Source: Plantactinospora sp040120695 (GTDB taxonomy: Bacteria > Actinomycetota > Actinomycetes > Mycobacteriales > Micromonosporaceae). Taken from it: 64,000 nucleotides of DNA. How positions within the stretch are numbered: the first letter of the stretch is position 1; every line of letters begins with the position of its first letter. Below are positions 24,734-33,561 of the stretch, in pieces. The position numbers and the translations under genes were made by a program. The notes under the pieces were generated by a model. The model made no database searches. It was not told the DNA's origin and was given only the letters and a program-made list of their open reading frames with translations. The DNA is taken from positions 5,513 through 69,512 of the forward strand of contig NZ_JBEEAC010000031.1 of assembly GCF_040120695.1 (NCBI RefSeq). Direction: 5' to 3'.

Positions 24734-26164
24734 ATGGAGGACAACCCGTTGTGGTCCCGACGCGGCTTTCTGGGAACGGGGGTGGGGCTGCTCGGCGCGG
24801 CCGGTCTGGCCGCGTGCGGGGGCGGCTCGCCGTCGACCCCCCGGGTGCAGGCCGAGGTCCCGAAGGAGCTGGTCGATGCTGCGGCATCCCTGAAGGGCTC
24901 CTCGATGGGGATGCTGTCGCAGAAGCTTTACTCCGAGTCGGCGAACGCGGCGCTCGACAGCTCGATCAAGAAGTTCGCCGACACCACCGGTACGAAGATC
25001 GATAACAGTCTGGTCCAGGCCGACGCCGGTGATGTGGTGGCCAAGATCGACGCCGAGGTCAAGGGTGGCGTCGCGCGGGACCTGGCGTTCATGACCGACT
25101 CGCGGTTCGTCGCCCAGTTCCAGGCGCTGGGCGACCTGGAGGACGTGACGGACGTCGTTCAGGCGCTGACGGCCAGGTACGGCGAGCCGACCGCCGAGTC
25201 CAAGAACTTCTGTGTCTTCGACGGCAAGTGGTTCGCCATCCCCTACCACTTCATCGGTATCGGATCCTTCCTGCGCAAGGACTGGATGCAGGACAAGGGC
25301 ATCACTCCCAAGGACATCTACACCTGGGAGGAGCTGCGAGACCTGTGCCTGGCCATCTCCGATCCGTCCAAGCGTCGGTTCGGCTGGGGCATGACGGTGA
25401 ACCGGTCCGGTGACGCCAACGGCCTCATCGAGGCACTGATCAACTCCTACGGCGGTGCGATCGCCTCCAACGACGGCAGGAAGGTCACCTTCGACTCGCC
25501 CGAGACGGTACAGGCGGTGACCTTCCTGGGCGACATCTACACCAACCCCAGGTACAAGCCGATGCTGCCGCCCGGGGTGGCCGCCTGGACCGATTCCAGC
25601 AACAACGAGAACTGGCTCGCCGGGATCCTTGGCTACACCCGCAACCAGTTCAGCGTCTACGCCGACTCCAAGACGAAGAAGAATCCCGTCTACGACAACA
25701 CCCATGTCTTCGCCGACTGCATCGGGCCAGCCACCGACAACCCCCTGCTGCTCGGCCAGTCCCAGGCCTTCGTCATCTTCAAGGGCGCCAAGAACGCCGC
25801 ACTCGCCAAGCTCCTGGCGCAGTACCTGGTCAGTGCGCCCGCGCTGCTCGGGGTGGCGAAGGAGGCGCCCGGCCTGGCGCTGCCCGCCTGGGAGAAGGTC
25901 TGGGACGCCGACCCCTTCTTCACCAGTGGCGACCCGGCCTTCCCGATCATGCGCAGGATCACCGAGCAGTCGCTGCCGCTGACCACGAAGAACGGCCTCA
26001 ACTTCCCGCAGAAGGCCAGCGCGGGCCAGCAGGCCGCCGTCGGGGCCTACGTCCTCACCGACATGATGCAGCAGGTCATCCAGGGCACGCCGCCCGCGCG
26101 GGCCGTGCAGGCCGCCCACGCCAAGATGGTGCAGATCTTCATCCAGCAGGGGCTGCCGCAGTGA
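24734..26164 (+). CDS. Sugar ABC transporter substrate-binding lipoprotein
   Basis: A 476-residue extracellular solute-binding protein of the family-1 (sugar) type. The N-terminus has a twin-arginine pattern (W-S-R-R-G-F-L-G), a hydrophobic stretch and a lipobox LAAC followed by GGGS, so the mature protein should be Tat-exported and anchored by a diacylglyceryl cysteine. KFADTTGTKI, a GKWFAIPYHF segment and YTWEELRDLCLAI are typical of the family. ATG 24734 lies eight bases after AAGGAGG; ATG 24728 is only two bases after it and less likely. The stop overlaps the start of the fused permease (GTGA). No ATPase gene follows, so a shared MsiK-like ATPase elsewhere is probable. Confidence 0.88.
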   Translation: MEDNPLWSRRGFLGTGVGLLGAAGLAACGGGSPSTPRVQAEVPKELVDAAASLKGSSMGMLSQKLYSESANAALDSSIKKFADTTGTKIDNSLVQADAGDVVAKIDAEVKGGVARDLAFMTDSRFVAQFQALGDLEDVTDVVQALTARYGEPTAESKNFCVFDGKWFAIPYHFIGIGSFLRKDWMQDKGITPKDIYTWEELRDLCLAISDPSKRRFGWGMTVNRSGDANGLIEALINSYGGAIASNDGRKVTFDSPETVQAVTFLGDIYTNPRYKPMLPPGVAAWTDSSNNENWLAGILGYTRNQFSVYADSKTKKNPVYDNTHVFADCIGPATDNPLLLGQSQAFVIFKGAKNAALAKLLAQYLVSAPALLGVAKEAPGLALPAWEKVWDADPFFTSGDPAFPIMRRITEQSLPLTTKNGLNFPQKASAGQQAAVGAYVLTDMMQQVIQGTPPARAVQAAHAKMVQIFIQQGLPQ

Positions 26165-28179
26165 CATCGGTCCGCCCGGCACCGGCCCCGGCGGCGAGGG
26201 CATCCTTGCCGCCGGGGCACGGCTCTCTCACCGCTGTCCAGCGGCGACTGGGTCGTGACTGGCGACTGGCGGCACTGTTCCTGGCGCCCATGGCCGTACT
26301 GGTCGGCGGGCTCGTGCTCGTGCCGATCGCCTGGTCGGTCGTCACGAGCACGACGGAGCGGCACGGGCAGGAGAGCGTCTTCGTCGGCCTGGCCAACTAC
26401 GTCGCCCTGGCCGGCGACGAGCAGTTCCGCGCAGGCGTGCTGAACTCGTTCGTCTTCACCGCGTACGCCGAGGTGTTCAAGGTGGTGCTGGGGTTGTCCG
26501 CGGCCCTGCTGCTGCACCATCTGCGCCGTGGGCGGGCCGTGTTGGCCGGGCTGCTGCTGTTGCCGTGGGTGGTGCCGACGGTGGTCACGGCATTCAGTTG
26601 GCGCGCGCTGTTCGACCCGATCTTCGGCAGTGTCAACATGCTGCTCACCGAGTCGGGGATCGGCCCGCTGCTGGCAAGCGCGCACCTGGTCGACAGCTGG
26701 CCTGCCGGCTGGCTGTCCGACGCGTCGCTGGCCATGCCGTCGGTGATCCTCGTCAACGTGTGGAAGGGGGTGCCGTTCTTCACCGTCGCGTTCCTCGCCG
26801 GCCTGAAGGCGATCCCGGCAGAGCAGTACGAGGCGGCGACGGTCGACGGCGCCTCAGTGTGGCAGCGCTTCGCCCACGTGACGCTCCCCGGACTGCGTCA
26901 CGTGATCACCGTAACGGTGACCCTGTCGTCGATCTGGACGTTCAACAACTTCGACCTCATCTGGCTGCTGACGCAGGGTGGCCCGGGCAACGCGACCACC
27001 CCGTACGTGCTGGTCGCCTACTCGAAGGCGATCCTGCAACTGCAGTACGGCGCGGGGGCAGCGGTCACCCTCGTGATGCTGCCGGTGATCGGCGGGCTGG
27101 TTTTCGTCCTGGTCCGGTTGTTGCGCCGGGACGCCGGCACCGAGCTGCCCAGACGGGCTCGGGCGGTGCGGACGGCGCGGAAGGCGCGGAAGGGGCTGCC
27201 GTGGGCGGTCGCCCTGGCGTTCACCGCTCTGCTGGCCTTGGCGTCGCCACACATCGTCTGGAAGGCGGCCCTGGTCCTCGGGGTGATCCTGCTGGTCGTG
27301 GCGGTGGTCGGCCGGGTCGTCTCGGCGCTCCAGAACTGGGGACGTCGCCGGGCGTCGTCCCTGGTGTCGAACCTGGCGTCCGGTGTGGCGCTGGCCGGGT
27401 TGCTCCTGTTCGTCCTGGCCCCGCTGTACTGGATCGCCGTCACGGCCTTCAAGTCCGAGGGCCAGATCGTCATGCGCGACCACGACCTGTGGCCGACGCC
27501 CTGGACTCTGCAGCAGTTCGCCGACCTCTTCGCCACCAAACCCTTCGGCCGCTGGTACCTGAACACGGTGCTGGTGTCGGCGGCGTCCACCGCGGCGGCA
27601 CTGGTCTGTGCTGCGCTGGCCGGCTACGCCCTGGCCCGGCTGCGGTTCCGTGGGGCGCAGAGTTTCACCGTCACGGTGCTGATCACCTACGTGATGCCGG
27701 GCGCGCTGCTGTTCATCCCGCTGTACCAGCTACTCATCGGGATGCGGCTCACCGACTCGCTGTGGTCCCTGGTGGTGACGTACCCGACCTTCACACTTCC
27801 GTTCGCCACCTGGCTGCTGGTCGGATACTTCTCGTCGATCCCCGTCGAGCTGGAGGAGGCCGCGCTGGTCGACGGCTGCACCCGCCTCCAGGCGTTCCGC
27901 CGGGTGGTGCTGCCGCTGGCCAAACCGGGACTGCTGGCGGTCGCGCTGTTCACCCTGACCAACGCCTGGAACGAGTTTCTCTTCGCCTTCGTGTTCATCA
28001 CCAAGGACGAGTACAAGACCCTTCCCGTCGGGATGCAGTCGATGATCATCGGAGACGTCGTGCCGCAGGGGCAGCTCGCCGCGGCGTCGCTGCTCGTCAG
28101 CATCCCCGTGGTCATCATGTACGCCTTCGGGCAGCGTTTCCTGACCGAAGGACTCACCGCGGGCGCGGTGAAGGGCTGA
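26161..28179 (+). CDS. Fused double ABC sugar permease (MalF-MalG type)
   Basis: A 672-residue membrane protein containing two complete binding-protein-dependent permease domains that are normally separate ~300-residue subunits. Domain 1 (~residues 35-325) has its EAA loop at ~221-245 (EQYEAATVDGASVWQ to VTLPGL); domain 2 (~415-672) has EELEEAALVDGCT-type sequence at ~563-590 ending LPLAKPG. The linker contains basic residues and two additional hydrophobic segments (VALAFTALLALASP, AALVLGVILLVVAVVG), which could keep both halves in the right topology. GTG 26161 overlaps the lipoprotein stop. The two EAA loops should still dock two copies of an ATPase encoded elsewhere. No frameshift is needed to explain the fusion. 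Confidence 0.88.
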   Translation: MTSVRPAPAPAARASLPPGHGSLTAVQRRLGRDWRLAALFLAPMAVLVGGLVLVPIAWSVVTSTTERHGQESVFVGLANYVALAGDEQFRAGVLNSFVFTAYAEVFKVVLGLSAALLLHHLRRGRAVLAGLLLLPWVVPTVVTAFSWRALFDPIFGSVNMLLTESGIGPLLASAHLVDSWPAGWLSDASLAMPSVILVNVWKGVPFFTVAFLAGLKAIPAEQYEAATVDGASVWQRFAHVTLPGLRHVITVTVTLSSIWTFNNFDLIWLLTQGGPGNATTPYVLVAYSKAILQLQYGAGAAVTLVMLPVIGGLVFVLVRLLRRDAGTELPRRARAVRTARKARKGLPWAVALAFTALLALASPHIVWKAALVLGVILLVVAVVGRVVSALQNWGRRRASSLVSNLASGVALAGLLLFVLAPLYWIAVTAFKSEGQIVMRDHDLWPTPWTLQQFADLFATKPFGRWYLNTVLVSAASTAAALVCAALAGYALARLRFRGAQSFTVTVLITYVMPGALLFIPLYQLLIGMRLTDSLWSLVVTYPTFTLPFATWLLVGYFSSIPVELEEAALVDGCTRLQAFRRVVLPLAKPGLLAVALFTLTNAWNEFLFAFVFITKDEYKTLPVGMQSMIIGDVVPQGQLAAASLLVSIPVVIMYAFGQRFLTEGLTAGAVKG

Positions 28180-28414
28180 CCCGGGATCCCAGCATCCCGT
28201 CGAACGACACGAATCCTCGATGGTCGGGAGCGCCGAGCCCGACTCCACCGCGGGCAGGGACGGGTCCTCGGCCATGAGCCGCAGTGCCCGCACCGGTCCG
28301 GGCACGATCGCCCGCCCCGGCTCCCCGCCGGGCCGGGACCGCCCCGCGTGGTGGGAAGCGGCCGACACACGCGGATCAGCCACAGCGCGGCGGGGGAGGG
28401 CGGAGCGGGCAGCG

Positions 28415-29110
28415 TCAGGTACGGGACAGGGCGCGGTCGCCGACGAAGGACTGGAGGCCGAACTGGCGGGCCCGGCGTTCGGCGAAGTCGGCCAGCCCCG
28501 GGCTGTCGGCGTAGTCGAGGCTGTAGAGGTCCAGTTCCAGTTGCAGCAGTTGCTCGGCGATCTGGGCGTGGAACTCCAGTACGTCGGGCGGCCACGGGGC
28601 GTAGTAGCCGTCCTCGGTCCACCGGGCCGAGAACGACTCGAAGACGATGCCGTCGATGATCTCGGCCAGCCGGGGCAGCATGCCGAAGCCCCGGTTGGCC
28701 AGCAGGTACGCCGGGTTCGCTTCCTCCCGGATCGCAGCCACCAGGGTGAGCAGGTGCGGTACGTCCTCCGGGTAGGTCAGCTCCACGTTGAGGGTGTCCA
28801 GGAAGAGCCCGGCGAAGCCGCGGGCGATGGCCTCCTTGGCCGCCCCGACCACGTGCGCCACCCAGAGCGGGTGCCCGACGTGGACGAACGCGCCACCCCA
28901 GTCCGGGTTGCGCTCCTGGCGCTGCCAGGGCGCTGGCGGTCCCTGGTCCTCCGACAGCGACAGGTAGCCGAGGGTCTGGACGTTCTGCCCCGCGAGGTAG
29001 CGCAGCTCGGCGGGCTGGTAGAAGTCCGGCTGGAGCACCACCCGCAGATATCCGGTGAGGTCGTCCAGCCGTCCGTCGCCGTAGTAGAAGCAGATCGGGC
29101 GTCGGTTCAT
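28415..29110 (-). CDS. GH114-type endo-alpha-1,4-polygalactosaminidase-like protein, cytosolic form
   Basis: A 231-residue TIM-barrel protein of the GH114/spherulation-like family. Acidic residues that line the active site are visible at strand ends: D in FAGLFLDTLNVEL and E in DGIVFESFS. No signal peptide or membrane segment is present, unlike the second copy at 31586. ATG 29110 is selected because it overlaps the stop of the SDR gene upstream (ATGA); an ATG nine bases earlier is possible. It is the last gene of the minus-strand polysaccharide locus. An intracellular glycan hydrolase would be unusual; it might act on precursors or be exported without a classical signal. Confidence 0.75.
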   Translation of the reverse strand: MNRRPICFYYGDGRLDDLTGYLRVVLQPDFYQPAELRYLAGQNVQTLGYLSLSEDQGPPAPWQRQERNPDWGGAFVHVGHPLWVAHVVGAAKEAIARGFAGLFLDTLNVELTYPEDVPHLLTLVAAIREEANPAYLLANRGFGMLPRLAEIIDGIVFESFSARWTEDGYYAPWPPDVLEFHAQIAEQLLQLELDLYSLDYADSPGLADFAERRARQFGLQSFVGDRALSRT

Positions 29111-30075
29111 CGCGGCCACCCGTGCTCGCGGTACCAGGCGAACGTGCTGCGCACGCCCTCTTCCAGGCTGACGGTGGGTTCGTAGTCGGTCAGTTCACGG
29201 AGCCGGGACAGGTCCGGGCAGCGGCGGGCGACCGAACCGGACGGCGCCGGCTGCGCCTCGATGGCGGGGCTCACCCCGGCCACTCGCAGGACGAGTTTGG
29301 CCAGGTCACCGATGTTGGTCTCCTCGCGGTCGTTGCCGATGTGCACGATCTGGCCGCTGGCGGCCGGGGTGGACATCAGCCGCAGCATGGCCTCGACCGC
29401 GTCGTCGACATGGCAGAACGCCCGGAACTGGTCGGCGCCGGGGACCGGGAACGGGTCCACCTCTCGCATGGCGCGCAGGGACATCTCCGGGATGACGTGA
29501 TCGGTGCCCATCCGTGGCCCGTACACGTTGTGGAAGCGGCCGACCACCGTCTCGAAACCTCGGGCGCGGGCCGTGTGCAGGAAGGCGGCTTCGCCGAGCA
29601 GCTTGCTGACCGCGTACGCGAACCGGGGTTCCGTGATGTCGGAGATCATGGTCGGTACGGTCTCGGACGTCGGTACCGGGACCACTCCGGCGGTCACGCC
29701 CCCGGCGTAGACCTCGCTGGTGGAGGCGAAGAACACCCGTTCGCCGGGGGTGACCCAGTCGAGCAGGTGCAACGCGGCGAAGGTGTTGACCCGGACCACC
29801 CGGGCCGGGTCCTGCGCTACGTTGCGGACGCCGACGACGGCGGCGAGCAGGTAGATCTGGTCCCAGCCCGGTGGCAGGGCGGCCCAGGTCTGCGGTGCGG
29901 TCAGGTCTCCGGAGACCACCCGGACCGCCGGGTCCTTCCGGAGGCGGTCGAGGTCGGCGTCGTCGCGACCGCGTGAGAAGTCGTCCACGATCGTCACCTG
30001 ATGACCCTCGGCCACCAGCCGGCGGGCGAGGTGCAGGCCGATGAAACCAGCCCCGCCGAGCAGCAGCGCCCTCAT
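29107..30075 (-). CDS. NAD-dependent nucleotide-sugar epimerase/decarboxylase (SDR)
   Basis: A 322-residue extended SDR starting MRALLLGGAGFIG, with G-x-x-G-x-x-G, STSEVYAG (catalytic Ser/Thr region) and FAYAVSKLLGE carrying the Y-x-x-x-K pair. NVYGPRMGTDHVIPE and FCHVDDAVEAM are typical of UDP-glucose 4-epimerase and UDP-glucuronate decarboxylase relatives. It follows a nucleotide-sugar dehydrogenase with ATGA overlap, so a pathway from UDP-sugar to uronic acid and then an epimerised or decarboxylated sugar is plausible for the locus's exopolysaccharide. Confidence 0.85.
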   Translation of the reverse strand: MRALLLGGAGFIGLHLARRLVAEGHQVTIVDDFSRGRDDADLDRLRKDPAVRVVSGDLTAPQTWAALPPGWDQIYLLAAVVGVRNVAQDPARVVRVNTFAALHLLDWVTPGERVFFASTSEVYAGGVTAGVVPVPTSETVPTMISDITEPRFAYAVSKLLGEAAFLHTARARGFETVVGRFHNVYGPRMGTDHVIPEMSLRAMREVDPFPVPGADQFRAFCHVDDAVEAMLRLMSTPAASGQIVHIGNDREETNIGDLAKLVLRVAGVSPAIEAQPAPSGSVARRCPDLSRLRELTDYEPTVSLEEGVRSTFAWYREHGWPR

Positions 30076-31421
30076 GCCGGCACCGCCCCCGCGTCGGAGG
30101 CGGCCGGTGCGGCGGCGGGGGTGGGGGCGGGCGGAAGGTAGCCGAGACCCGCGTAGCGGATTCCCGCCCCGGTCACCGCGTCGGCGTCCAGCACCCGCCA
30201 CGAGTCGTAGACGAACGCCGGTCGGACCTCGTCGAGTACCTCCGAGATCCGGATCGCCCGGTAGTCCGGGTGGTCGTTGATGATCAGTACGCCGTCGACG
30301 TCGGTGAACGCCTTGTCCAGACTGATCGGCTCGCCGCCGTACTGCCGGATCACGTCGTCGGTGACCATCGGGTCGTGCCCGAGAACGGTGACCCCGGCGG
30401 CGGAGAAGACCCGCATCATGGTGGCGATCGGCGTGCCACGCATGTCGTCGGTGGGCGGCCAACCCTTGTACGCCCAGCCGAGCACCGCCAGGCGGCTCCC
30501 CAGGCTGCCGCCGCGGGCCTCGACGAGCATCCGGACCACGGTCTCTCCCACGTGGATCGGCAGGTACTCGTTGAGTTCCCGGGCCTTGCCGACCAGGAAC
30601 GGCCGCCGCTCACCCGCGCTGTCGATCATGATGTACGGGTCCTTGGAGAGGCAGCCACCTCCGACGTACCCGGGCTTGGCAAGATCCGGGCGCGGGTAGT
30701 CGACGTTCGCCGCCCTGATCACCTCCAGCGGATCGAGGCCGTGTCGCTCGGCGATCAGCGCGATCTCGTTGCCGAAGGAGTAGATCAGGTCGGTGTGGCA
30801 GTTGTTGGAGAGCTTCACCAACTCGGCGGTCTCCAGCCCGCTGACCGGCACGATGGTCTGGGCCAGCCCGGTGAAGAACTCGACCCCGGCGGCCAGGCTC
30901 TCGGCATCCAGGCCGCCGACCACCTGGGGCAGCTCGACCAGCTCGCGCAGCGCCTGGCCCTGGATGGTCCGTTCCGGTGCCATCACCAGCCGGACCCGCT
31001 CGCCCCAGGCGGCCCGCAACTCGGGCAGTACCACCCGGCGGCTGGCGCCGACCGGCACGGTGCTGCGGACCACGACCAGGGTGTCCGGCCGGCAGGTGGC
31101 GGCGACCGCCCGGGCGGCGGCGGCCAGGTTCGCCAGGTTCGGCCGACGGGTGATGTCGTCGACCGGCGTCGACACACTGATCACCGCCACGTCGACGGTG
31201 TCCCGGGGCAGTTCGGTGCCCACCTGGATGTCCCGGCCGATGCGGGCGGCGAAGATCTCCTCGACGCCGGGCTCGAAGATGTGCGGCCGACCACGGGACA
31301 GCGACGCCAGAACCGTCGGCGACACGTCCGCGCCGTACACCGTGTGGCCCTTGTCGGCGAGCGCGGCGGTAAGTGTGAGCCCCACATAGCCCATACCCAC
31401 GACCCCGACTTTCCTGCCCAT
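30072..31421 (-). CDS. Nucleotide-sugar dehydrogenase (UDP-glucose/UDP-ManNAc type)
   Basis: A 449-residue UDP-sugar 6-dehydrogenase. It begins VGVVGMGYVGLTLTAALADKG-type Rossmann sequence, has SVSTPVDD and VRSTVPVG, and the catalytic cysteine C257 in YVGGGCLSKDPY, with K in ELVKLSNNCHTD. The C-terminal half contains VLGWAYKGWPPTDDMRGTP, close to the family's G-x-A-[YF]-K-x-x-x-[D]-[DT]-R-x-[ST]. It oxidises C6 of a UDP-hexose to the uronate with two NAD+. GGAAGGAA precedes ATG 31421. About 160 bases of untranslated DNA lie before it, with a pair of direct repeats, so it may head its own transcript. Confidence 0.88.
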   Translation of the reverse strand: MGRKVGVVGMGYVGLTLTAALADKGHTVYGADVSPTVLASLSRGRPHIFEPGVEEIFAARIGRDIQVGTELPRDTVDVAVISVSTPVDDITRRPNLANLAAAARAVAATCRPDTLVVVRSTVPVGASRRVVLPELRAAWGERVRLVMAPERTIQGQALRELVELPQVVGGLDAESLAAGVEFFTGLAQTIVPVSGLETAELVKLSNNCHTDLIYSFGNEIALIAERHGLDPLEVIRAANVDYPRPDLAKPGYVGGGCLSKDPYIMIDSAGERRPFLVGKARELNEYLPIHVGETVVRMLVEARGGSLGSRLAVLGWAYKGWPPTDDMRGTPIATMMRVFSAAGVTVLGHDPMVTDDVIRQYGGEPISLDKAFTDVDGVLIINDHPDYRAIRISEVLDEVRPAFVYDSWRVLDADAVTGAGIRYAGLGYLPPAPTPAAAPAASDAGAVPA

Positions 31422-31477
31422 ACTGTTTCCTTCCGTTCTCAGCGATGTCCTGGTTGCAGCGACGAGGATCTGCTGCG

Positions 31478-31527
31478 CGGACTCCTCCGATGCCTGGACC
31501 GTCCGATTGCCCGGACTCCTCCGATGC
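31478..31527. repeat. 16-base direct repeat upstream of the dehydrogenase gene
   Basis: CGGACTCCTCCGATGC occurs at 31478-31493 and again at 31512-31527, a spacing of 34 bases or about three helical turns on the same face of DNA. It lies in the only sizeable gap of the minus-strand polysaccharide locus, so it could be a pair of activator sites; slippage is the alternative. Confidence 0.5.
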
Positions 31528-31585
31528 GTGGTGCTCGGCCCTCGGCCGTCGCGGCGGTGCGACTGCCTCGCCGGGACGGTGCGAC

Positions 31586-32668
31586 TCAGCCGCAGGGGGC
31601 GGTGAGCCGGTCGAGCTCCCGGACGGTGACCGTGCCGGCGAACCGTTCGGCGCGATAGCGATCGCAGACCGCCCGCACGTGATCGGCCCGCACGGCGTAG
31701 TCGACGGCGAGCACGAACTTGCCCGCGTCCCGCAATGCCCGGGTGTGTGCCAGGTTCTCCGTGCACCAGTCCCGGGTGCACGGCTCGTCCATGGCGAGGT
31801 AGAAGAGTTCCTCCATTCCGATGCCGTCGATGGCGGCGGTGTAACCCGGCTGCTGGCGCAGTTCGGGGGAGTTCTGCGGGACGATCAGGAAACCGGGCCG
31901 CCGGGCCTTGGCGTACGCACTGATCCGGACGATCAGGCCGGCCATCTCGACGGCCAGCCGCGCCCGGTCACGACCCTGGGCGGAGTCGAGGGAGATCTCC
32001 TCGTACGCCAGCGGCGTATCCAGGTAGACCCCGTCGAAGCCGGCCCGCAGCGCCTGGTCCACCCGGGGCCGCACGACCCTTTCCCACCAGCGGCCGTCCC
32101 AGTAGTGCACGAAGTACTCACCGGGCCAGTCCGGCCACTCGTTGGCCAACAGGTCCGGGGCGCGGCGCCGGAGCACCGGGTACTCCGGGCGGAAGTTCTC
32201 GATGCTGCCGATCTCGAAGTACGCGAGTACCCGCTTGCCGCTGCGGCGCAGCGCGCCGATCTCGGCAGCGGTGAAGTAGCCGGTGTGTCCGTCCCGGGCC
32301 AGGTCGACGACGGCGAGCTGGTACCGGCCACGGGCCAGCGCGTCGAGTCCATCGGCGCTGTACCCCTGGAGCTGGTACGCCCAGTCGACGATCGTCCGGG
32401 GTGCGGGCGGTGTGGCAGCGGCGCCACCGGGTGTGGTCGTGGCCGGTCGGCTCGGCCGCGCCCCGGCGCTGGCGGTGCCGGCTGAGGCGGGCCGGCCACC
32501 GTCCGGCGGCGTCGTGCCGGTGGCGGGTGCCGGTGCCGACCGAGGGGTGGCATCGGGCCGACCGGTGACCAGCGCCCACACGGCGGTCACCACCAGCACG
32601 GTCATCCCGGCGAGGCCGGCCACGAGCCAACGGCGCCGGGCCCCGTCGCCCGTGCTCCGGTGGTTCAC
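31586..32668 (-). CDS. Membrane-anchored GH114-type endo-alpha-1,4-polygalactosaminidase
   Basis: A 360-residue protein with an N-terminal membrane anchor (WLVAGLAGMTVLVVTAVWAL, ~residues 14-33), an Ala/Pro/Thr-rich linker to ~residue 88 and a GH114 barrel. Active-site acids appear in FDGVYLDTPLAYEE and GIGMEELFYLAMDEP. In the Pel system a polygalactosaminidase activity resides in PelA together with a deacetylase; here it is a separate, extracytoplasmic protein and the deacetylase is encoded at 37689. GTG 32668 overlaps the stop of the SDR gene upstream. It probably trims or releases an amino-sugar polymer outside the membrane. Confidence 0.83.
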   Translation of the reverse strand: MNHRSTGDGARRRWLVAGLAGMTVLVVTAVWALVTGRPDATPRSAPAPATGTTPPDGGRPASAGTASAGARPSRPATTTPGGAAATPPAPRTIVDWAYQLQGYSADGLDALARGRYQLAVVDLARDGHTGYFTAAEIGALRRSGKRVLAYFEIGSIENFRPEYPVLRRRAPDLLANEWPDWPGEYFVHYWDGRWWERVVRPRVDQALRAGFDGVYLDTPLAYEEISLDSAQGRDRARLAVEMAGLIVRISAYAKARRPGFLIVPQNSPELRQQPGYTAAIDGIGMEELFYLAMDEPCTRDWCTENLAHTRALRDAGKFVLAVDYAVRADHVRAVCDRYRAERFAGTVTVRELDRLTAPCG

Positions 32669-33561
32669 CGGGCCTTCCCGGAGGACCAGACGTCCTTGAT
32701 CGACGCCGCCAGGTCGCGCACCGGGGACCAGCCCAGCTCGTCGTCGGCCCGGCTGATGTCGGCCCTGATCCAGCCGACCGCGGTCGAGCGTGGCGGCCCG
32801 GCGTCGGCCTCCCGGATCCTGCCGTGGTAGCCGGCCGTGGCGGCCAACAGCTCGACCGCCTCCCGCGCGGTGACCGCCCGACCGCTGCCCGCGTTGAAGA
32901 CCCGGTGCCGTAGCTCGGGCGCGAACACCAGGGTGAGGATCAGCGCGGCGAGGTCCCGCACGTCCACGAAGTCCCGGTACGCCGAGAGCGGTCCCAGGGT
33001 GATCTCCGGGGCATCGCCGGCCAGCGCGGTGCGGATCCGTGCGGCCGCCCGGCCCAGCAGGTTCTCCTCCGATATCCCGGCGCCGATCGGATTGAAGACC
33101 CGCACCGACACCGCGTCGGCCTGTCCCGATTCGCCGGCGAGCTGGAACAGCCGGGTCCCGGCCAGGTGGCTGACGCCGTACGCGCTGACCGGCTGCGCCG
33201 GGTCGGTCTCGCTGACCGAGGCGCCGGGTGCCACCACGCCGTACTCGCCGGCCGAGCCCAGCCGGATCAGCCGGGCCTGCGGCGCCGCCCTACCGACGGC
33301 TTCGAGCAGCTTCACCGCGACCAGCGTATTCGCCCTGAGTAGATGGGTGGCGGAACCGGTGAGCGCGCCGACACAGTTCACCACCGTGTCCGGGGCGACC
33401 TCACGCAGTACCGCCGCGAGTCGGTCGGGTGCGCCGTCGAACAGATCGAATGTCGTCCGGCCCGGGCAGATCACCTCGGTGGTCCTCGGGTCCGACTCCA
33501 GCGCGGCTCGGGTGTGCCGGCCGATGAAGCCGGAGGCCCCGAACAGCAGCACCCGGGTCAT
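32665..33561 (-). CDS. SDR epimerase-like protein lacking the catalytic lysine
   Basis: A 298-residue extended SDR: LLFGASGFIGRHT at the N-terminus, LIRLGSAGEYG in the Ser position and Y128-G-V-S-H132 where Y-x-x-x-K is expected. The lysine that normally lowers the tyrosine pKa is histidine. NPIGAGISEENLLGR, FVDVRDLA and FNAGSGRAVTAREAVELL match nucleotide-sugar epimerase/dehydratase proteins. It is ATGA-coupled to the nucleotidylyltransferase upstream and to the GH114 gene downstream. The substitution suggests altered chemistry, a weak enzyme, or a structural role; the reading frame is otherwise intact. Confidence 0.78.
   Translation of the reverse strand: MTRVLLFGASGFIGRHTRAALESDPRTTEVICPGRTTFDLFDGAPDRLAAVLREVAPDTVVNCVGALTGSATHLLRANTLVAVKLLEAVGRAAPQARLIRLGSAGEYGVVAPGASVSETDPAQPVSAYGVSHLAGTRLFQLAGESGQADAVSVRVFNPIGAGISEENLLGRAAARIRTALAGDAPEITLGPLSAYRDFVDVRDLAALILTLVFAPELRHRVFNAGSGRAVTAREAVELLAATAGYHGRIREADAGPPRSTAVGWIRADISRADDELGWSPVRDLAASIKDVWSSGKAR

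Noticed and set aside
28182..28199. Hairpin CGGGAT-cccagc-ATCCCG after the permease gene
   Set aside because: Only six base pairs; too weak to call a terminator on its own.
31478..31527. CRISPR-like repeat
   Set aside because: Only two copies with an 18-base gap, no further units and no cas genes.
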